Shown piece by piece: positions 24,295 through 38,125 of a DNA stretch of 64,000 nt. The position numbers and the translations under genes are program-made. The notes below the pieces were generated by a model. That model made no database searches and was not told the DNA's origin. It saw only the letters and a program-made list of their open reading frames with translations. The DNA comes from Leucaena leucocephala (taxonomy: Eukaryota > Streptophyta > Magnoliopsida > Fabales > Fabaceae), in contig CM073515.1 in NCBI GenBank assembly GCA_037074615.1, positions 18,995,001-19,059,000 on the forward strand, given 5' to 3'. Within the stretch, counting starts at the first letter, position 1, and each line of letters opens with the position of its first letter.

Positions 24295-25022
24295 TGAAAT
24301 ATCCTTCTTTTTATTACATCTTAGGGACTAAATGGTAGCATATGGAACCACTTTTAAGGCTATTACAGTCAAATTACTCAATCTGAAATTTTACTCCTAG
24401 CCAGTACTGTTAACTGTGTAAATTCCAAAGGAGTGACCTAACTTCAAAAAATCATAACTAATTCTAGAAAAATCAAAATGAAGTGGTTCAAATTGTTACA
24501 CGAAGCTAACTTAATGCTATTTCATAGAAAAATAATTCATTAACCACGCCTTGACTAGGTTAACATCAATAAACGTCCAAAGTTTACTATTCATCCTACA
24601 TTTTCCCCTGATTTTAGCATTTTGGTCCCAACATTTGCACTATCCAATCCCCAACTTCTCTCTACGATTCTTCAATCCTCTCTCACCATAAACCTGTGGG
24701 ATTGGGATTTCATGGAAGGGGTGAGATTTCTGGGGAAATCTCAGTAGCAAACGGAAACCATACAATGTATGCAACTATATGCTTGATGTTACTATGTGCG
24801 TACTTAATGATCATGCTTGCATCATGATAATATACATGCTTCCATATTACTTAATTATAACATATAGCCATAGTATAAAAAGAAATAGAGCATTACTTAA
24901 TCATACATGCTTCACATCATTAAGGTAAGAGAACTTCACATAAAACATCCAAGCAGTATAAGCATACAAATAGGTAAGTCTACTACATGGCATGTATCCT
25001 TTCCCTATGTCTTAGGGACCAA
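24295..25022 (-). repeat. N-family LTR fragment, minus orientation
   Basis: LTR terminus TGAAATATCC at 24295 follows the priming site. The sequence tracks the other minus-strand LTRs for about 0.73 kb and then joins a plus-strand internal tail at about 25022. It forms an inverted pair with 26340-26999. Confidence 0.75.
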
Positions 25023-27003
25023 ATACACAAAGTTATGAAATGAAAGGGATATTCTCTTCAAATAAAACTATTCATCAAAGTATGAATAGAGATTTGACTT
25101 TGAAATTTCGAGGGTAAAATTTATTTTAAGGGCAGGAGAAATGTCATATCCTAATTTTTAGACCTAGAAGCCCAGTATGTAGCTTGAAAAAGGAAGGCTA
25201 CTAGGCCCTATTATGCAGGAGTCCCAGAAGTATATAGATGATGTTTAAGGACTAAACTACAAGAAAGTGAAAATTCAGGGAAAATAGTGAAAGTCCCTAT
25301 GTGCAAAGTAAAAAAGTAAGAGGTGTTTATTGGGAACTGAGCCACCAAAGTGCTTGGGCTTGGTTAGAAACCCAAGATGACATTTAAGAGCCCAAAAATT
25401 TAGGCCCAAGCATATGGAGTTTAAGAGGCATTAAAATAATATTTTAGTACTTTTCTATAAAGTAAAGTTACCCGGTTAAGGATACAACTGGGAAAAGTGA
25501 TAAGATATGATTGTAGACCATGAGGTAGAATGAAAGGTGTCCTCATAGGACCCATAAGGCACCATATTTCATTATTATAGGAAAAGAAGAAAAGTTAAGG
25601 ATACATGTCATGAGATTAGAAAAAGGAGAAAAAGTAAAGAGGACACGTGGCACAATCTCGGCCGCTCATTCTAGGAAAAGGCTCTGGAATTCTCTAGAAA
25701 GGCTGAGTCAGCTGGTGAGGTATCCCAAGGACCCCACCATTTGTGCCACATACCCCCTGAGGTAACCTTGGATGATGTCATAATGGTAGTCATGGAGGAG
25801 GATGACGTCATCGTGATGATGCAGGAAAAGCTTCTTGAGGAAGCTAAGCGATCTGGGCCATTCATCGCTCTTTAATCTGAGCCATTCATTCCACCTCCAC
25901 TCACCTTTAAATAGACCATTCCCCCTCACTTCATTTGCACAGACAATCAAGGCAAAATAAGAGAAAGAAGGGAGAAAAAGAGAAAGAGAAAGAAATAAAG
26001 GAAGATAAAGAAATGAGGAGTTCTGGTAGAGCCAGGAGCAGTCTAAGGAGCTTGGGGACTGGGCAGAGCTTAGGAATAAGGTAAGTTATCTATTCTATGC
26101 TCTAATAAAGTAGAGGATTTCTCTTAATAGTTAGAATAGAGAAATAACTCTATTAATAAGGTTAGCTATAGATAGAAAGAAAGTTAGGGGAATATCAGAT
26201 TAAGGATATTACCCCAAAGTTGAGCATGAGTAAGTAGAGCTATACTGGATAATAATAAATATATTATTATGCTATGTATAGGCTCTAATTTATGAAAAGA
26301 AGGTACCTTAGAGGCAAGGCTAAGAGCTGGAAGGAAATGCTACACGCCAAGTAGTAAACTTACCTAATTGTATGCTTATACTGCTTGGATGTTTTATGTG
26401 ATATTTTCTTACCTTGATGATGTGAAACATGTATGATTAAGTAATGCTCTATTTCTTTTTATGCTATGGCCATTTATTATAATTAAGTAACATAGAAGCA
26501 TGTATGTTATCATTATGAAAGCATGATCATTAAGTACACATATAGTAACATCAAGCATATAGTTGCATACATTGTATGGTTTATGTTTGCTACTGAGATT
26601 TCCCTAGAAATCTCACCCCTTCCATGTAATCCCAATCCCACAGGTTTAAGATAAGGAAAGATTAAATAAGCATAAAGAGAAGCTGGGGATTGGATAGTGC
26701 AAATGTTGGAATCAGGGAAAAACGATAGATGAATAGTAAACTTCATATGTTACTGATGTTGACTTGGTCAAGGTGTGGTCAACAAGTTATTTGTCCTTGA
26801 AATAGCATTAAGTTAGCTTCATGTAGTAATTTGAACCACTTCATTTCAATTTTTCTAGAATTAGTTATGATTTTTCGAAGTTAGGTCACTCCACTGGAAT
26901 TTACACAGTGAACAATACTCGCTAAGAGTAAAATTCTAGATTGAGTAATTTGACTTCAATAGCCATAGAAGTGGTTCCAGATGCTACCATTTGGTCCCTA
27001 ACA
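25023..27003 (+). repeat. N-family internal tail (25023-25141) and short-type LTR (25142-27003)
   Basis: A 119-bp piece of internal tail with purine tract leads into the LTR start TGTCATATCC at 25142. The LTR carries a perfect bZIP-type palindrome TGACGTCA at about 25804, the AGCTTCTTGAGGAAGCT box at about 25828, a degraded TATA (TTTAAATA, about 25909) and a donor-like GGTAAG at about 26080. It is cut near 27003, a few tens of bases before the expected LTR end. Confidence 0.75.
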
Positions 27004-27597
27004 TACCTTTGGATTTGGTATTATATGGAAGGGGATGAGATTTTTGGGGAAATCTCAGTAGCAAACAATCCTAAACAATGCATGCATTAATGTATAAACT
27101 TGTGCTTGCTTGTAAAAGTGTTAACATTGCGTAATGTGCGTGCTTTCATGTAACATATAAAATACAATTGGCCAAAGTAATCATAGCAATAGAGCTTCAT
27201 ACATAAGCACATGTACAACACAATTCAGCAAAGTCATAGCACATCAAGCATAACATTCAATACATACAAGTTTAGGATAAGTTCACTACCTGGCATGTAG
27301 CATTTCCTTCCATCTCTAAGGTCCCTTCTTTTCGTAAGTCAAAGCCTACACATAGCATAATAATATCTTTATTATTATCCAGTATAGGTCTACTTACCTC
27401 ATGCTTAACTAGGGGTAATATCCTTAATCTGACATTGCCCTGACTTTCTTTCTACCTTTAGTTACCTTTATTAATAGAGATATTTCTCTATTCAAACTAT
27501 TAAGAGAAATCCTTTACTTTATTAGAGTAGGGACTAGATAACTTACTTACCATATTCTTAAGCTCTGCCCAGTCCCTAAGCTCCTTGGACTGCTCCT
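27004..27597 (-). repeat. N-family LTR fragment, minus orientation
   Basis: Matches the central part of minus-strand N LTRs (compare 9820-10400), from the ATATGGAAGGGG segment to the CCAGTCCCTAAGCTCC segment. Both ends are internal to the LTR, so it is a fragment between two plus-strand pieces. Confidence 0.65.
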
Positions 27598-29761
27598 GAT
27601 AAGGATCAAGAGATGAAAAGGCTAGTAAAGAACCAAAGAAGAGGGTCTAAGATAGAGTAAGAATATAACGCAGTTATATGAGAAAGGGTGTAAATGTCAC
27701 AAAAGTTTGGCATAGATACACAAAGTTATGAAAGGTAGTAAGAGAGGTTGAGAAGAGCTAAGAAAGTTAAGAAAATGTTATGAAATGAAAGGGACATTCT
27801 CCTCAGAGAAAACTATTCATAAAAGAATGAATAGAGGTTTGACCCTAAAATTTTGAGGACAAAATTTATTTTAAGGGGAAGAGAAATGTCATATCCCAAT
27901 TTTTAGGCCTCGAAGCCTAGTATGTGGTCTGAAAAAGGAAGGCTACTGGACCCTATTATGCAGGAGTCCTAGAAGCTTACAAATGATGTTTAGGGACTAA
28001 ACTGCAAGAAAGTGAAAATTTAGGGAAAATAGTGAAAGTCCCTGTAGGCATAATAGAAAAATAAGAGGTGTTTCTTGGGAACCGAGATACTAGAGTGCTT
28101 GGGCTTGGTTAGAAACCCAAGAGAACATTTAAAAGCCTAAACATATAGGCCTAGTAGTTATGGGAGTTTGAGAGGCATTAAAATAATATTTTAGTGCTTT
28201 TCCATAAAGTTACCTGATTAAGGATAAAACTGGGAAAAATAATCAGACATGACTTTAGACCATGAGGTATCCTCATGGGACCCACAAGGCACCACATGGC
28301 ATTATTACAGGAAAAGAAGAAAATTTAATGACACATGTCATGAGATTAGAAAAAGGAGAAAGAGTAAAAAGGACACGTTGCACAATCTCAGTCGTTCATT
28401 CCAGGAAAAGACTATGGAATTCTTTAGAAAGGCTGAGTCAGCTGGTGAGGTGTCCCAAGGGCCCCACCATTTGTGCCATATACCCCTTGAGGTGTCCTTG
28501 GATGATGTCATAATGGTGAGTCATGGAGGAGGATGACGCCATCGTGATGATGCAGGCAAAGCTTCTTGAGGAAGCTAAGTGATCTGGACCATTCATCACG
28601 ATTTGATCTGAGCCATTCATTCTACCTCCACTCACTTATAAATAGGCCACCCCTCCCTTCATGTTATGCATGGCCAAGCAAAGGCAAATAAGGGAAAGAA
28701 GAGAGAAAGAGAGAAAGAGAGAAAGAAAGGAAGGAGTTCTAGCAGAGCCAGGAGCAGTCCCCAAGGAGCTTGGGGACTGGGCAGAGCTTCAGAATACGGT
28801 AAGTAAGTTATCTAGTCCCTGCTCTAATAAAGTAAACGATTTCTCTTAGTGGATAGAATATAGAAATATCTCTGTTAATAAAGGTAGCCATAGATACAAA
28901 GAAAGTTAGGGGAATGTCAGATTAAGGACATTACCCCAAAGTTAAGCATGAGGTAAGAAGAGCTATACTAGATAATAATAAATATATTATTATGCTATGT
29001 ATAGGATCTAACTTATGAGAAGAAGGGACCTTAGAGAAAAGGTTAAGAGCTGGAAGGAAAGGCTACACGCCAGGTAGTAGACTTACCTACTTGTATGCTT
29101 ATAGTGCTTGGATGTTTTATGTGATGTTTTCTTACCTTGATGATGTGAAGCATGTATGATTAAGTAATGATCTATTTCTTTTTATACTATAGCCATATGT
29201 TATAATTAATTAACATGGAAGCATGTATGTTATCATGATGCAAGCATGATCATTAAGTACACACATAGTAACATCAAGCATATAGTTGCATATATTGTAT
29301 GGTTTTTGTTTGCTACTGAGATTTCCCCATAAATCTCACCCCCTTCCATGTAATCCCAATCCCACAGGTATGTTAAAAAAGGATTAAAGAAGCATGAAGA
29401 GAAGCTGTGGATTGGGTAGTGCAAATGTTGGGACCAAAATGCTGGAATCAGGGAAAATACTGGATGAATAGTAAATCTGGATGTTTGCTGACATTGACCT
29501 AGTCAGGGCGTGGTTAACAAGTTATTTTTCCCTGAAATACCATTAAGTTAGCTTCGTGTAGCAATTTGAACCACTTTGTTTTGATATTTCTAGAATTAGT
29601 TATGATTTTTTAAATTCAGGTCACTCCTCTAGAATTTATAGAGTGAACAGTACTCGCTAAGAGTAAAATTGCAGATTGAGTAATTTGACTTCAATAGTCT
29701 TAAAAGTGGTTCCATATGCTACCATTTGATCCCTAAGGTGTAAGAAAAGAAGGATGTTTCA
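27598..29761 (+). repeat. N-family internal tail (27598-27886) and complete short-type LTR (27887-29761)
   Basis: The tail ends in the polypurine tract AAGGGGAAGAGAAA. The LTR runs from TGTCATATCCC at 27887 to AGGATGTTTCA at 29761, 1875 bp, the clearest complete short-type N LTR in the window. TATA box at 28637-28644, GA tract at about 28690-28735, donor-like GGTAAGTAAG with GT at 28799-28800. Open frames across it (for example 28249-28536) fall on non-coding LTR sequence and are not genes. Confidence 0.8.
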
Positions 29762-31107
29762 CTTTCAATACTTGTTTCTCTACCCAATACCACACAATTT
29801 TTTATTTTAAAACCATTGGAAGTATCAAAATCATGAAATTCACATCACTATTAATGATATGAATAGTAATAGAGAAGGTTTTAAAATTCTATTTTCCAAT
29901 TCCAATGCTTCTAAAGTTTAAATTTTATTCAATCATACACAAAATCATCATTTGAATTCAATAGAAGCATTAGATCATTGTAATTCATTCTTCTTGGTCC
30001 TATACAGTAGGTGGCAGAAGGGTCCTCATGCTAAGGAAAGTCAAAAGTACAAATTAATTCCATAACCATTCATCCAATCTAACTTACCTAAGTGCCTTTT
30101 ACATACTGCTAGCTTCAATTTCTTCTTTCTTCTTTACTCAAGAATTTTAGTCAGCAACATAACATAGGGAATACTTATTAAAGTAAGTAACCATCACATA
30201 AAACTTCAAAAACATATATATAAAAGTGAGGAAGATTGCTTACCTTATGGTTAACTATCTTTGATCAAAGTACCTTGAACTTCCCCTTGGAATTGCCTTG
30301 GATTAGGTGGGTTTTCATTTTGCAAGAGTTTCCCCTTGGTTCACTTTGGCTCACGGTTTTGTGAAGGAATGAGGGGTGTTTATAGTGAAATTTCAAGGCT
30401 CAAGGGACTAAACTATGCCTCCTTCAACTAATTATTACAAAGCCTTAATCTTGCATTTTATTAGTTGATTAATTCCTTAATCACCATTAACTTAATTATT
30501 TTAATATAATTCCACCTATGCCAAAACTCTTTATTGTGCCAAAACCCAGAAGTCCTGATAAAAATTATATACTTTTTTCTAAATCCTTTATCGGTTTGGA
30601 AGATGCTGTACTAATCTCTAAAATTCAGAGATCAATATCAATTTATCGGAACCTTATATCAAAATCTTGAGAGATATATCTAGCCCAATTTTCTTTCTTT
30701 CTCTATTTACTAGTAAAATTTGGGACCAAAACATTTTTGGTCAATTTTGGGTCTTTTTTGGCTCAACTTTCCATAACTGTTATTTTACCCCTGAATTCTT
30801 GAAAAATGTACTTTAGTCCCTCAACTTTTCATAATTACACTCAATTACCCATAACTTGTGTCTACTTCCATTTTGCACCATGGAATATTTTAGGGTTTTC
30901 ACTTTAGTCCCTTTCTTTTCAAAATGACCATTATGCCCTTTGAACTTTTATTAATTGCAATTTAATCCCTTTAGCTTTACAACTTTATACATTCTCTCTT
31001 TCTTTGTCTTAAAACTTATCTAATCATTATCTTTTCTTCTGATTACCATCCTAATCCTTTTATAACCTCTTTCCTTTATTAGCCTTATAAAAATTTGGGA
31101 TGTTACA
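29762..31107 (-). repeat. 3' LTR of N2, truncated
   Basis: The right end is GGGATGTTACA at 31107, followed by a polypurine tract (plus strand TTTCTACCCCCTT), so it is a 3' LTR on the minus strand. The body resembles T2-type LTRs (compare 14200-15960), including a minus-strand TATA region (GTTTATAG, about 30377) and a donor-like AAG|GTAAGC at about 30240. The left 1-2 kb is missing, replaced by the N LTR that ends at 29761. Confidence 0.7.
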
Positions 31108-34100
31108 TTTCTACCCCCTTAAAATAAATTTTGTCATAGAAATTTAATTCATACCTTAGTCAAAATAACCTTGGATATAACTCCTCTTTTTATCCTCTTT
31201 TGCTTTATGACTAAGACTCAAGGTATCTATCTCTATCTTCTATCTTGGCATCTAGCGGAGTACTCTCAACATCCATAGAGTTTCATATCTTTCTTGTGCT
31301 GTTATGCTCCTTTTCCTTAGCCAACTCAATCAGAGTCGAAGTCTAAGTCTTCTACAACTCACTTACTTGTCATACATCTATTCATTTATGGATGATTCAC
31401 TGCACTGGACTTGCGAGTAGTGTCCATTTCTTTCTACATAATCTTCCAAAAATTTGATATAATTCTTAGGTCTCTGTCATACATCATACTTCTCATTGCG
31501 TATCTCTTATTATGCATATTTTCTTGCATATTACGTATTTCTCATTACGCATTGTGAATCTTTCATCACACTTTTCTTTCTGTATTCTAGAATACCTTTT
31601 GACTTATAGTTTTATTGAGTTTTAGGGAGAATCTTACTCTTAAACCTTTCTGTCTTTCTCCTGTAACAAACTATAGTCTGAATCTTTCCTTTCAGATCCT
31701 TTTTTATAGATCTTACATAAGGGTTCTAGTCCCTTATCTTTTATAACTCTTTCTAACTTTTCTATCTATCTATCTTTTCTCTCTATGTATGTGTCTCTTT
31801 CCTCTCCACACTTCCTCTTCTTGGAACTAATATAAGGAAATACTTGTCATCTAACTATCCTTTCTTTCTTTACATTTCATCTGTCTGGAACTGATATAAA
31901 GGAATAATAGTGTCCCTTATTTTCTCTACTAAGCACTTATGCTATTCTTTCTTTTTATTAGGATAGCTAGCAATATTCTTTCTCATTATTCTAAAACATC
32001 TTTCTAACTTGTGACTTGACACTGTATTTCATAGTTGGTCACCCATATCTAGGCTACTTTAGCCTGAACATGCTTAAGTGAAGTATGCTACTAGGTTAGG
32101 GCTAAGTTACCCTTCATATGGCTCTGAGCCCTAGCATACTTATTCTCATAGAACTATATTCTAACTTTACTCTGCCTTATACTTTCTTCTCTGGGTCTAT
32201 TTGGCCTTTTAATATCTTCATCTTTATCTAGAGGATCTATCTACTCATACTTGTCTATTCTTAATACAATGGGGTTTTCTCTTCTATTCCTGAGGCATAC
32301 TTCATAATCTTTTGAATGCCAGTACTCAAACTTATATTTAGACTCCGTCTTCGTTTAAGAGAAACTAAGTTTAGTCTAGAGGCTAGCTGGTAAAACCATG
32401 GATACTCTCTCTGCATGAGTTAGTCAATACCTTGTCCTTGGAGATTGTCTTATTAGAAAGATATCAAGTTGTCATATTCTTCTTCTTTATGGATTACATT
32501 ATCCTATCCTTAAGCTAGGTTATTTCACAACTCAAAATCACCCATTGTCGTCCTAAGCCTTTTCAAGAACTTTTAGATTCTGGGATATCACTTCCTTGTT
32601 AATCATGTTAGGATTAACTACAATTCTTCTAAAAGACTTCAACTAATGAACTAGATTATAGGGTTAGCTACTCCCCTATTGTTAATAAATCAACAGATAA
32701 TTCTCCATCACTATATTATATAGCTCATCTTACTTATCAAAACTTCACTTAATCTCTCTTTTACTCAAGAGTGCTTCTCAAATTTCTTTCTTCTTTTGGC
32801 TTGCTAGGGGTTGTAGTCATTTAGACATCTATAAATCGTCGTATGTAAATGCCATAGGCATTTGCTTTCTATTACGGTACCATATAATAACTTCTCATTT
32901 CATCTTTTCTCAATTTGTGCTTTTGTCTGAGGAGTAATATGTAGCAGATCTAACTTTATGCTCTTATATGAGGAGTAATATGTATAAAATATAACTCTTA
33001 TATGAAGAGTGATCTTAACTCATTTAAGTCTATCTTTATCTAAGAGTTATTTGTTTCAGATTCAATCTTATCTGAAGAATGATATGAAAATAATCACTTT
33101 ACTATTGTTTGTTATTCTGTCTATATACCATTTTTTTTATAGATTAATAACAATACTACCCTCTTATTACTTGATATAACCAAACCATAAGAAATGGCTA
33201 TGAGTATTGTATTCAGAAGCTTGTAGAAATACCTGAGTAACCCCCAATCATACTATAAATGACTGTTCCACTTACTGAGACTGTCTATTATTCTTTATAC
33301 AATTTATTTCTATAATCATGTGGAGCAAACATACCAGGTCTAGAGTAGCTCTATTGTGTGTATGCTAGACATTGCCATTTAAATATTCATAAGGTGTTAT
33401 CACCTTAAACCAATGGGAGTACTTTCTTTTTATAGTCATTGTTACTAACAAATAACTGGCACGTGAATCACGTATCTCATCACTTAGCGATCGTTAATCT
33501 ATATTATCTATTGATTTATCTCAAGTGACTTTTTTGCCTCTTCTATAATTAGGCATAATTTCCTTCTGAATCTAGAATATCTCATCTGTCATATTATGCA
33601 AATATTCTCTAGCAAAATATCCCAGCATGCATACACCTCATAGCTTACTACTCTTATACTTCTTAACTACTTTTTATTACATCTTCTAAAATTTAAAGCC
33701 CTCTCGAATATCCCTATAGGAAACACCGAAAGAATTTATCTTTAAGAGATGCCTTTATCTTTTATGGTTAACACAAGTTTCTTTCTATAATTTGCATGCT
33801 TATACCGCTTCATTGAACCTTTGCAACTTCCTAGAAAAAAATTATTTCTTGTAGCATAAATTTGATTTGTGAGTTAACTTCTTAGTCATTCAACTTTTAC
33901 TGTGCACTTGGATGAACTCGGCTAAGTATCCATCAGAGGGTTCCTCTTACCCTACTTTAACATTTTAACTTAGTATCACGCTTATCTTTATTTAACTGAG
34001 GAGAATGCTTCTCATAAAATTTCTCAAGAAAAACTTCCAGGGTGAGCAGATTATTTCTGTCTTCATAGAGTAACTTCTGTACTTTTCTATCATTGGATAC

Positions 34101-34484
34101 TATCTTCTTCCTCAGTAGATCCTGACCATCACTAGTCCTAGTTATTTCTACCTGGACTATAACTCCTTGATGACTTCTCTCTCTAATCGTCGCAAGTCAA
34201 CAACAGCTACTCCTACGGCTGTTATGATAATAACATCTTTTTCTTGTTCCTACAAAACTTTAGTTTCTCGGATCCTATCTATCATCTACTACTATTATTC
34301 CTACATTCTGGATTACCCTATATTAGGTCTACAGGTCCCTTCATGATAGGGTTTCTCTAGTTTGGGAATATTATCTCTCTATTTTGGTCTCATAATTCAA
34401 AACCTTCTATTCAAAAAAGATTATCCTGATAAAGTCTTTCACAGTGTAGATTAACTCTTGACTATCTTATAGAGGATATACTTT
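31108..34484 (-). mobile_element. N2 internal region, left half (minus orientation), with gag relic
   Basis: Internal sequence of a minus-strand element whose other half is at 61373-62371, separated by the N1 insertion. It begins with the polypurine tract at 31108 and includes the reverse complement of the N internal tail. At about 33850-34260 is a gag relic: the conceptual translation resembles the T1 gag segments around FLEQFYEKYF and FDEYLAKFI, with stops. No pol motifs are visible in about 2.7 kb between the gag relic and the polypurine tract, so N2 was not autonomous. The junction TGAAC at 34485-34489 is the target duplication of N1. Confidence 0.7.
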
Positions 34485-35246
34485 TGAACTGTCATATCAT
34501 AATTTTTAGACCTAGAAGCCCAATATGTAGCCTGAAAGAGGTAAGCTACCAGGCCCTATTAAACAGAAGTCCTAGAAGTATACATATGGTGTTTAGGGAC
34601 TAAACTGCAAGTAAGTGAAAGATCAGGGACTAAATTGTAAATAGTGAAAGTCTGTGAGGGTATAATGCTTATGTTGAAGAAAGAGAGGGACTAAACTGAA
34701 AAGTCTAAAAGTCACTAGGCCAAAAATGAAAGTAGATACAAGTTATGGCCATTAAGTGTAGTTATAAAAAATTGAGGGACTAAAGTGTAATTTCTAAAAG
34801 TTTCTAAGGGCAAAATTGTAATTATAAAAAGTTGAGCCAGAAAAGGCTTAGAACTGCCCAAAAGCATTTTAGTCCCAAAATTCATTAGCAGATAGAGAAA
34901 GTTATGCTGGTAAATCTAGCATAATACATAAATTTTATTAGAGTTCCAGATAGTTGATATTTATCTGATAGTCTAAAAGTTATTTGAAATTTTTATCATA
35001 TCTTATGGACCTCAGATATAAGTGAAAGGCTATAGGAAGGTGTGCCCTATGATGCCAAGATATCATGGATCTGACAGAACCACGAAAGGAGTTCCTTAGA
35101 AAAAGTTATTCCCATATTGGTAATTTTTTTTAGGAGTTTGAGAACTCCCACGATCCGGTTATGAAACTTATCACTAAGTAAGCTTGGACAGAATGAGCTC
35201 ATATGACATCATAGAGAGGCCTAGGATGATGCTAAGTAAGGCCCAA

Positions 35247-38072
35247 TGTCACATCCTTATATTTATACATCTTAAGGACCATTCAGTAGCACTTAAACCA
35301 CTTTCAGGGTCATTGAAGTCTAAACACTTAATCTGGAATTTTATTCATATCGAGTACTGTTCACTGTGGCAAATTCCAGATGAGTAACCTGATTTTGAAA
35401 ATTTATAACTAATTCTATAAAAATTGAAATGAAGTGGTTCAAATTGCTACATGAAGCTAACTTAAATATATTTCAGGGAAAAATCATTGGTTGACCAATC
35501 CTTGACAAATTTCACGTGGGTCAACGTTTCAATCTTACTGTTCATCCAATGACTTTCTCCTGAATCCAGCATTCTGGTCCCAACTTTAACAATTTATATC
35601 TTTTCGTGTATACATCCAAATTAGACATTCTATATATCAAATTAAATCTTAGTATGTCTACTTTTTACTCTAAAAATTTCGTACATTAATTCAATCATTT
35701 ACTATTTTTAATGATTTATCAAACATGAATGGGTCTTCACGAGTTACTGTTCACTGAGCCTATTTTCAGCATTTAGTCTTTACATACTCAAGCCTACAGC
35801 CAACACATATCAGTCATACAGGCCAGATAACAATTAATATCAAATAATCAACTGTTATATATTAGTGCATGATTAACTCCCTCATATTTTATTACATCCT
35901 TTTCTGTCTAAAAACCGGCAGCATAACTGCTACAATTCTTCTTTAGAAAGTAACTGATGTTGTACCGATTCGGTAATTCCCTTATGCGAACTACCATTCT
36001 ACGTAGTACCCAGGAAAGACTGGATGAACCTGCTGGGTCCACTCACTTCTAGCCTCCTTAGACAGCACTACGTACACAGTACGTATCAGTTCCTTTCTTT
36101 GTTCCGTCTTCGTTGTCGGAATTTCGGCAGCCTGCCGGCGTCTCTTAAGATTTCCTAATTTTATTTTGACAGAGCCTCCCCTGTAATGTTATGTTTGGGA
36201 ATGAGATTCAAAAGAATCCCAGTAACAACAATCATAACAAAATATGTAATGCAAAGTGACGGTGCTTGCTTGTGACTGTATACAGATAAGTATGCTGCAT
36301 GCTTCCATATTCAATAACATATGATCATAGCATTGGAATAGAGCTTCAAGCATAACATATAGGACAACAATCAACCAAACAAAACAACACATCACAAAGA
36401 CATTACATAAGAGCTAGGATTAGTTATTACCTCAAAAGCAGAGCTTCAGAACTTCCTTACTACTTCCAACTCCAACAGAACTTCCTTTCTTTCTTTCTTT
36501 CTCCTTCTCTCTCTTCTTTCTCTCTCTTTTCTTGCCAAAAACGTGGGATGCATAAAATGGGAGGGGAAGGGGGTATTTATAGCTTTAATGGATGGCATTC
36601 TTGTAATTTTGAAGCCATCTGAACATGTGGTCCTGGTTTTTCCTGGAATTTCCTATTTTCTTTAATTCTTTTTACTGCATCACCCTGGACACCTCATGGG
36701 ACACCTCATAGGACACCTCACCACCCATATTCTTCATGTGATGAAATTTGGAGGTTCTGGAAGCTTTCCGATCCAATCTGGTACCGGCCCGGTCCATCGC
36801 CTCGAAAAACGTGCCATTTTCTAAATCTGATGTTTCTGAAGATCCTTTTTATGTCTACTGACCTCACATTTAGTATCTAGACCCTTTATATCATTAAATT
36901 TTTAATACTGGGTCCAGACTCAATTACAGATCCCCTGCAAAATGACCAAAATGCCCTTGGTGCCCTATCTTGTCCTATTTTAATCCCTAAGGGCAAAATT
37001 GTCATTTCACACCTTTCTGGACCCGTTCAAAGCTTATACTGGCTCTAGTCAACCTTATTTAGACATGTCTTGACCTCTGGGTCTGTCCAAAATGACCAGA
37101 ATACCCTATATTCATCTGCTGCCCTTTTTGTACAACATAGGGGCATTTTCGTAATTTCGCACTTTTCCGGGGTTCTGCTGGACACTGGCCCACCTATCAG
37201 TCCAAGAGTCTTATTGGGCCTCTAATGGCGCCATTTTCAGGCTTCCTGGGTCCATTACCTGTATGGCACGCATTACGAGGAATCTTCCTTTAACACAATT
37301 CATTGAATATTTTAACTATTATTTACCGAGTATATACCTTTTCCGGACACCGGCTCTTTTTCCCAGATATAGTGTCCTACTGTGTTCAGGCATCCTTGGG
37401 GGTTATAACGGTCATCTGACCGAAGTCATCCGATCGCATTCAGCCTCTTTAAAAATACTGATAAATCTCCTACCCGGATCCCCGGAGGCCTCACACTCCG
37501 TCTGGATTTTTTTATTTTGTGAATAACTTTTCCTACAGACCTCCTATCGGTATCCTGTCAGTTTCCCAACATCCGCCCATAAAGGCGCATCATCCTGTAT
37601 TTTCCCACTTATATCAGAAATCTAGGGTATCCGGTATAAAATTTTATAACTTTTGGATGATCAGTCCATTTCTGGCTATCTGGAGTCTTCAAAAATTCCG
37701 GTATTAGGCTTGGTTACCCGGCGTCACCTGCCCTACCTTCTGGTAGAATATGGGACTGAAATGCTGTCGGGCGGTGCAAACCACTTCTGGCCTATTTTCT
37801 TTAATTATACTTTAGCCCCAGGGAACTTTTCCTTCTTTATAATTAAGTCCCTTAATTTGGCTAAAATTACACTTTAAGACCCCATATTTTTGTCTACTTT
37901 TCATTCCTAACTTCAAACTTTCCATAATTGCATTTAGGTCCCTTAATTTCCTTTCTTTTGCAATTTAATCCTTTTCTTTACATAAAGGTACACATGTTTT
38001 TCCTGAAACAGAGCTCATATATTCCGTTTAATCTGTACATAGGAACCAGTACAGAAAATTAAGGATATTACA
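35247..38072 (-). repeat. T1 3' LTR
   Basis: 2826 bp, TGTCACATCC to GGATATTACA as read on the plus strand (TGTAATATCC...GGATGTGACA in element direction). Offset from the 5' LTR is exactly 8355. TATA box at 36574-36581, CT-rich tract about 36478-36532, and the 12-bp direct repeats at 36687-36720. Several open frames of 60-90 codons here are duplicated in the other LTR simply because the LTRs are copies; none looks like a protein gene. Confidence 0.95.
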
Positions 38073-38085
38073 TTTCTCCCCCCCT
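38073..38085 (-). promoter_or_regulatory. T1 polypurine tract
   Basis: Plus-strand TTTCTCCCCCCCT, i.e. AGGGGGGGAGAAA in element direction, immediately before the 3' LTR terminus TGTAATATCC. This is the expected plus-strand DNA primer. Equivalent tracts mark the T2 (15962) and N (11785, 31108, 55495) internal ends. Confidence 0.9.
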
Positions 38086-38125
38086 AAAAATAAATTTCGT
38101 CCCCGAAATTTACATTACATCTATC

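Noticed and set aside
28249..28536. Two overlapping plus-strand frames, similar to one at 3640-3828 and to antisense frames at 7757-8026
   Set aside because: They lie in the U3 of N LTRs, upstream of the TATA box. Recurrence reflects LTR copies, and frames differ between copies.
36478..36532. CTTT/CT-rich tract as an independent microsatellite locus
   Set aside because: It is the conserved pyrimidine tract downstream of the LTR TATA box, present at the same place in every LTR family here.
37263..37877. Open frames of 62-87 codons duplicated at 45618-46232
   Set aside because: They occur twice only because the T1 LTRs are copies; they are antisense to the element, in U3, with no recognisable domain.
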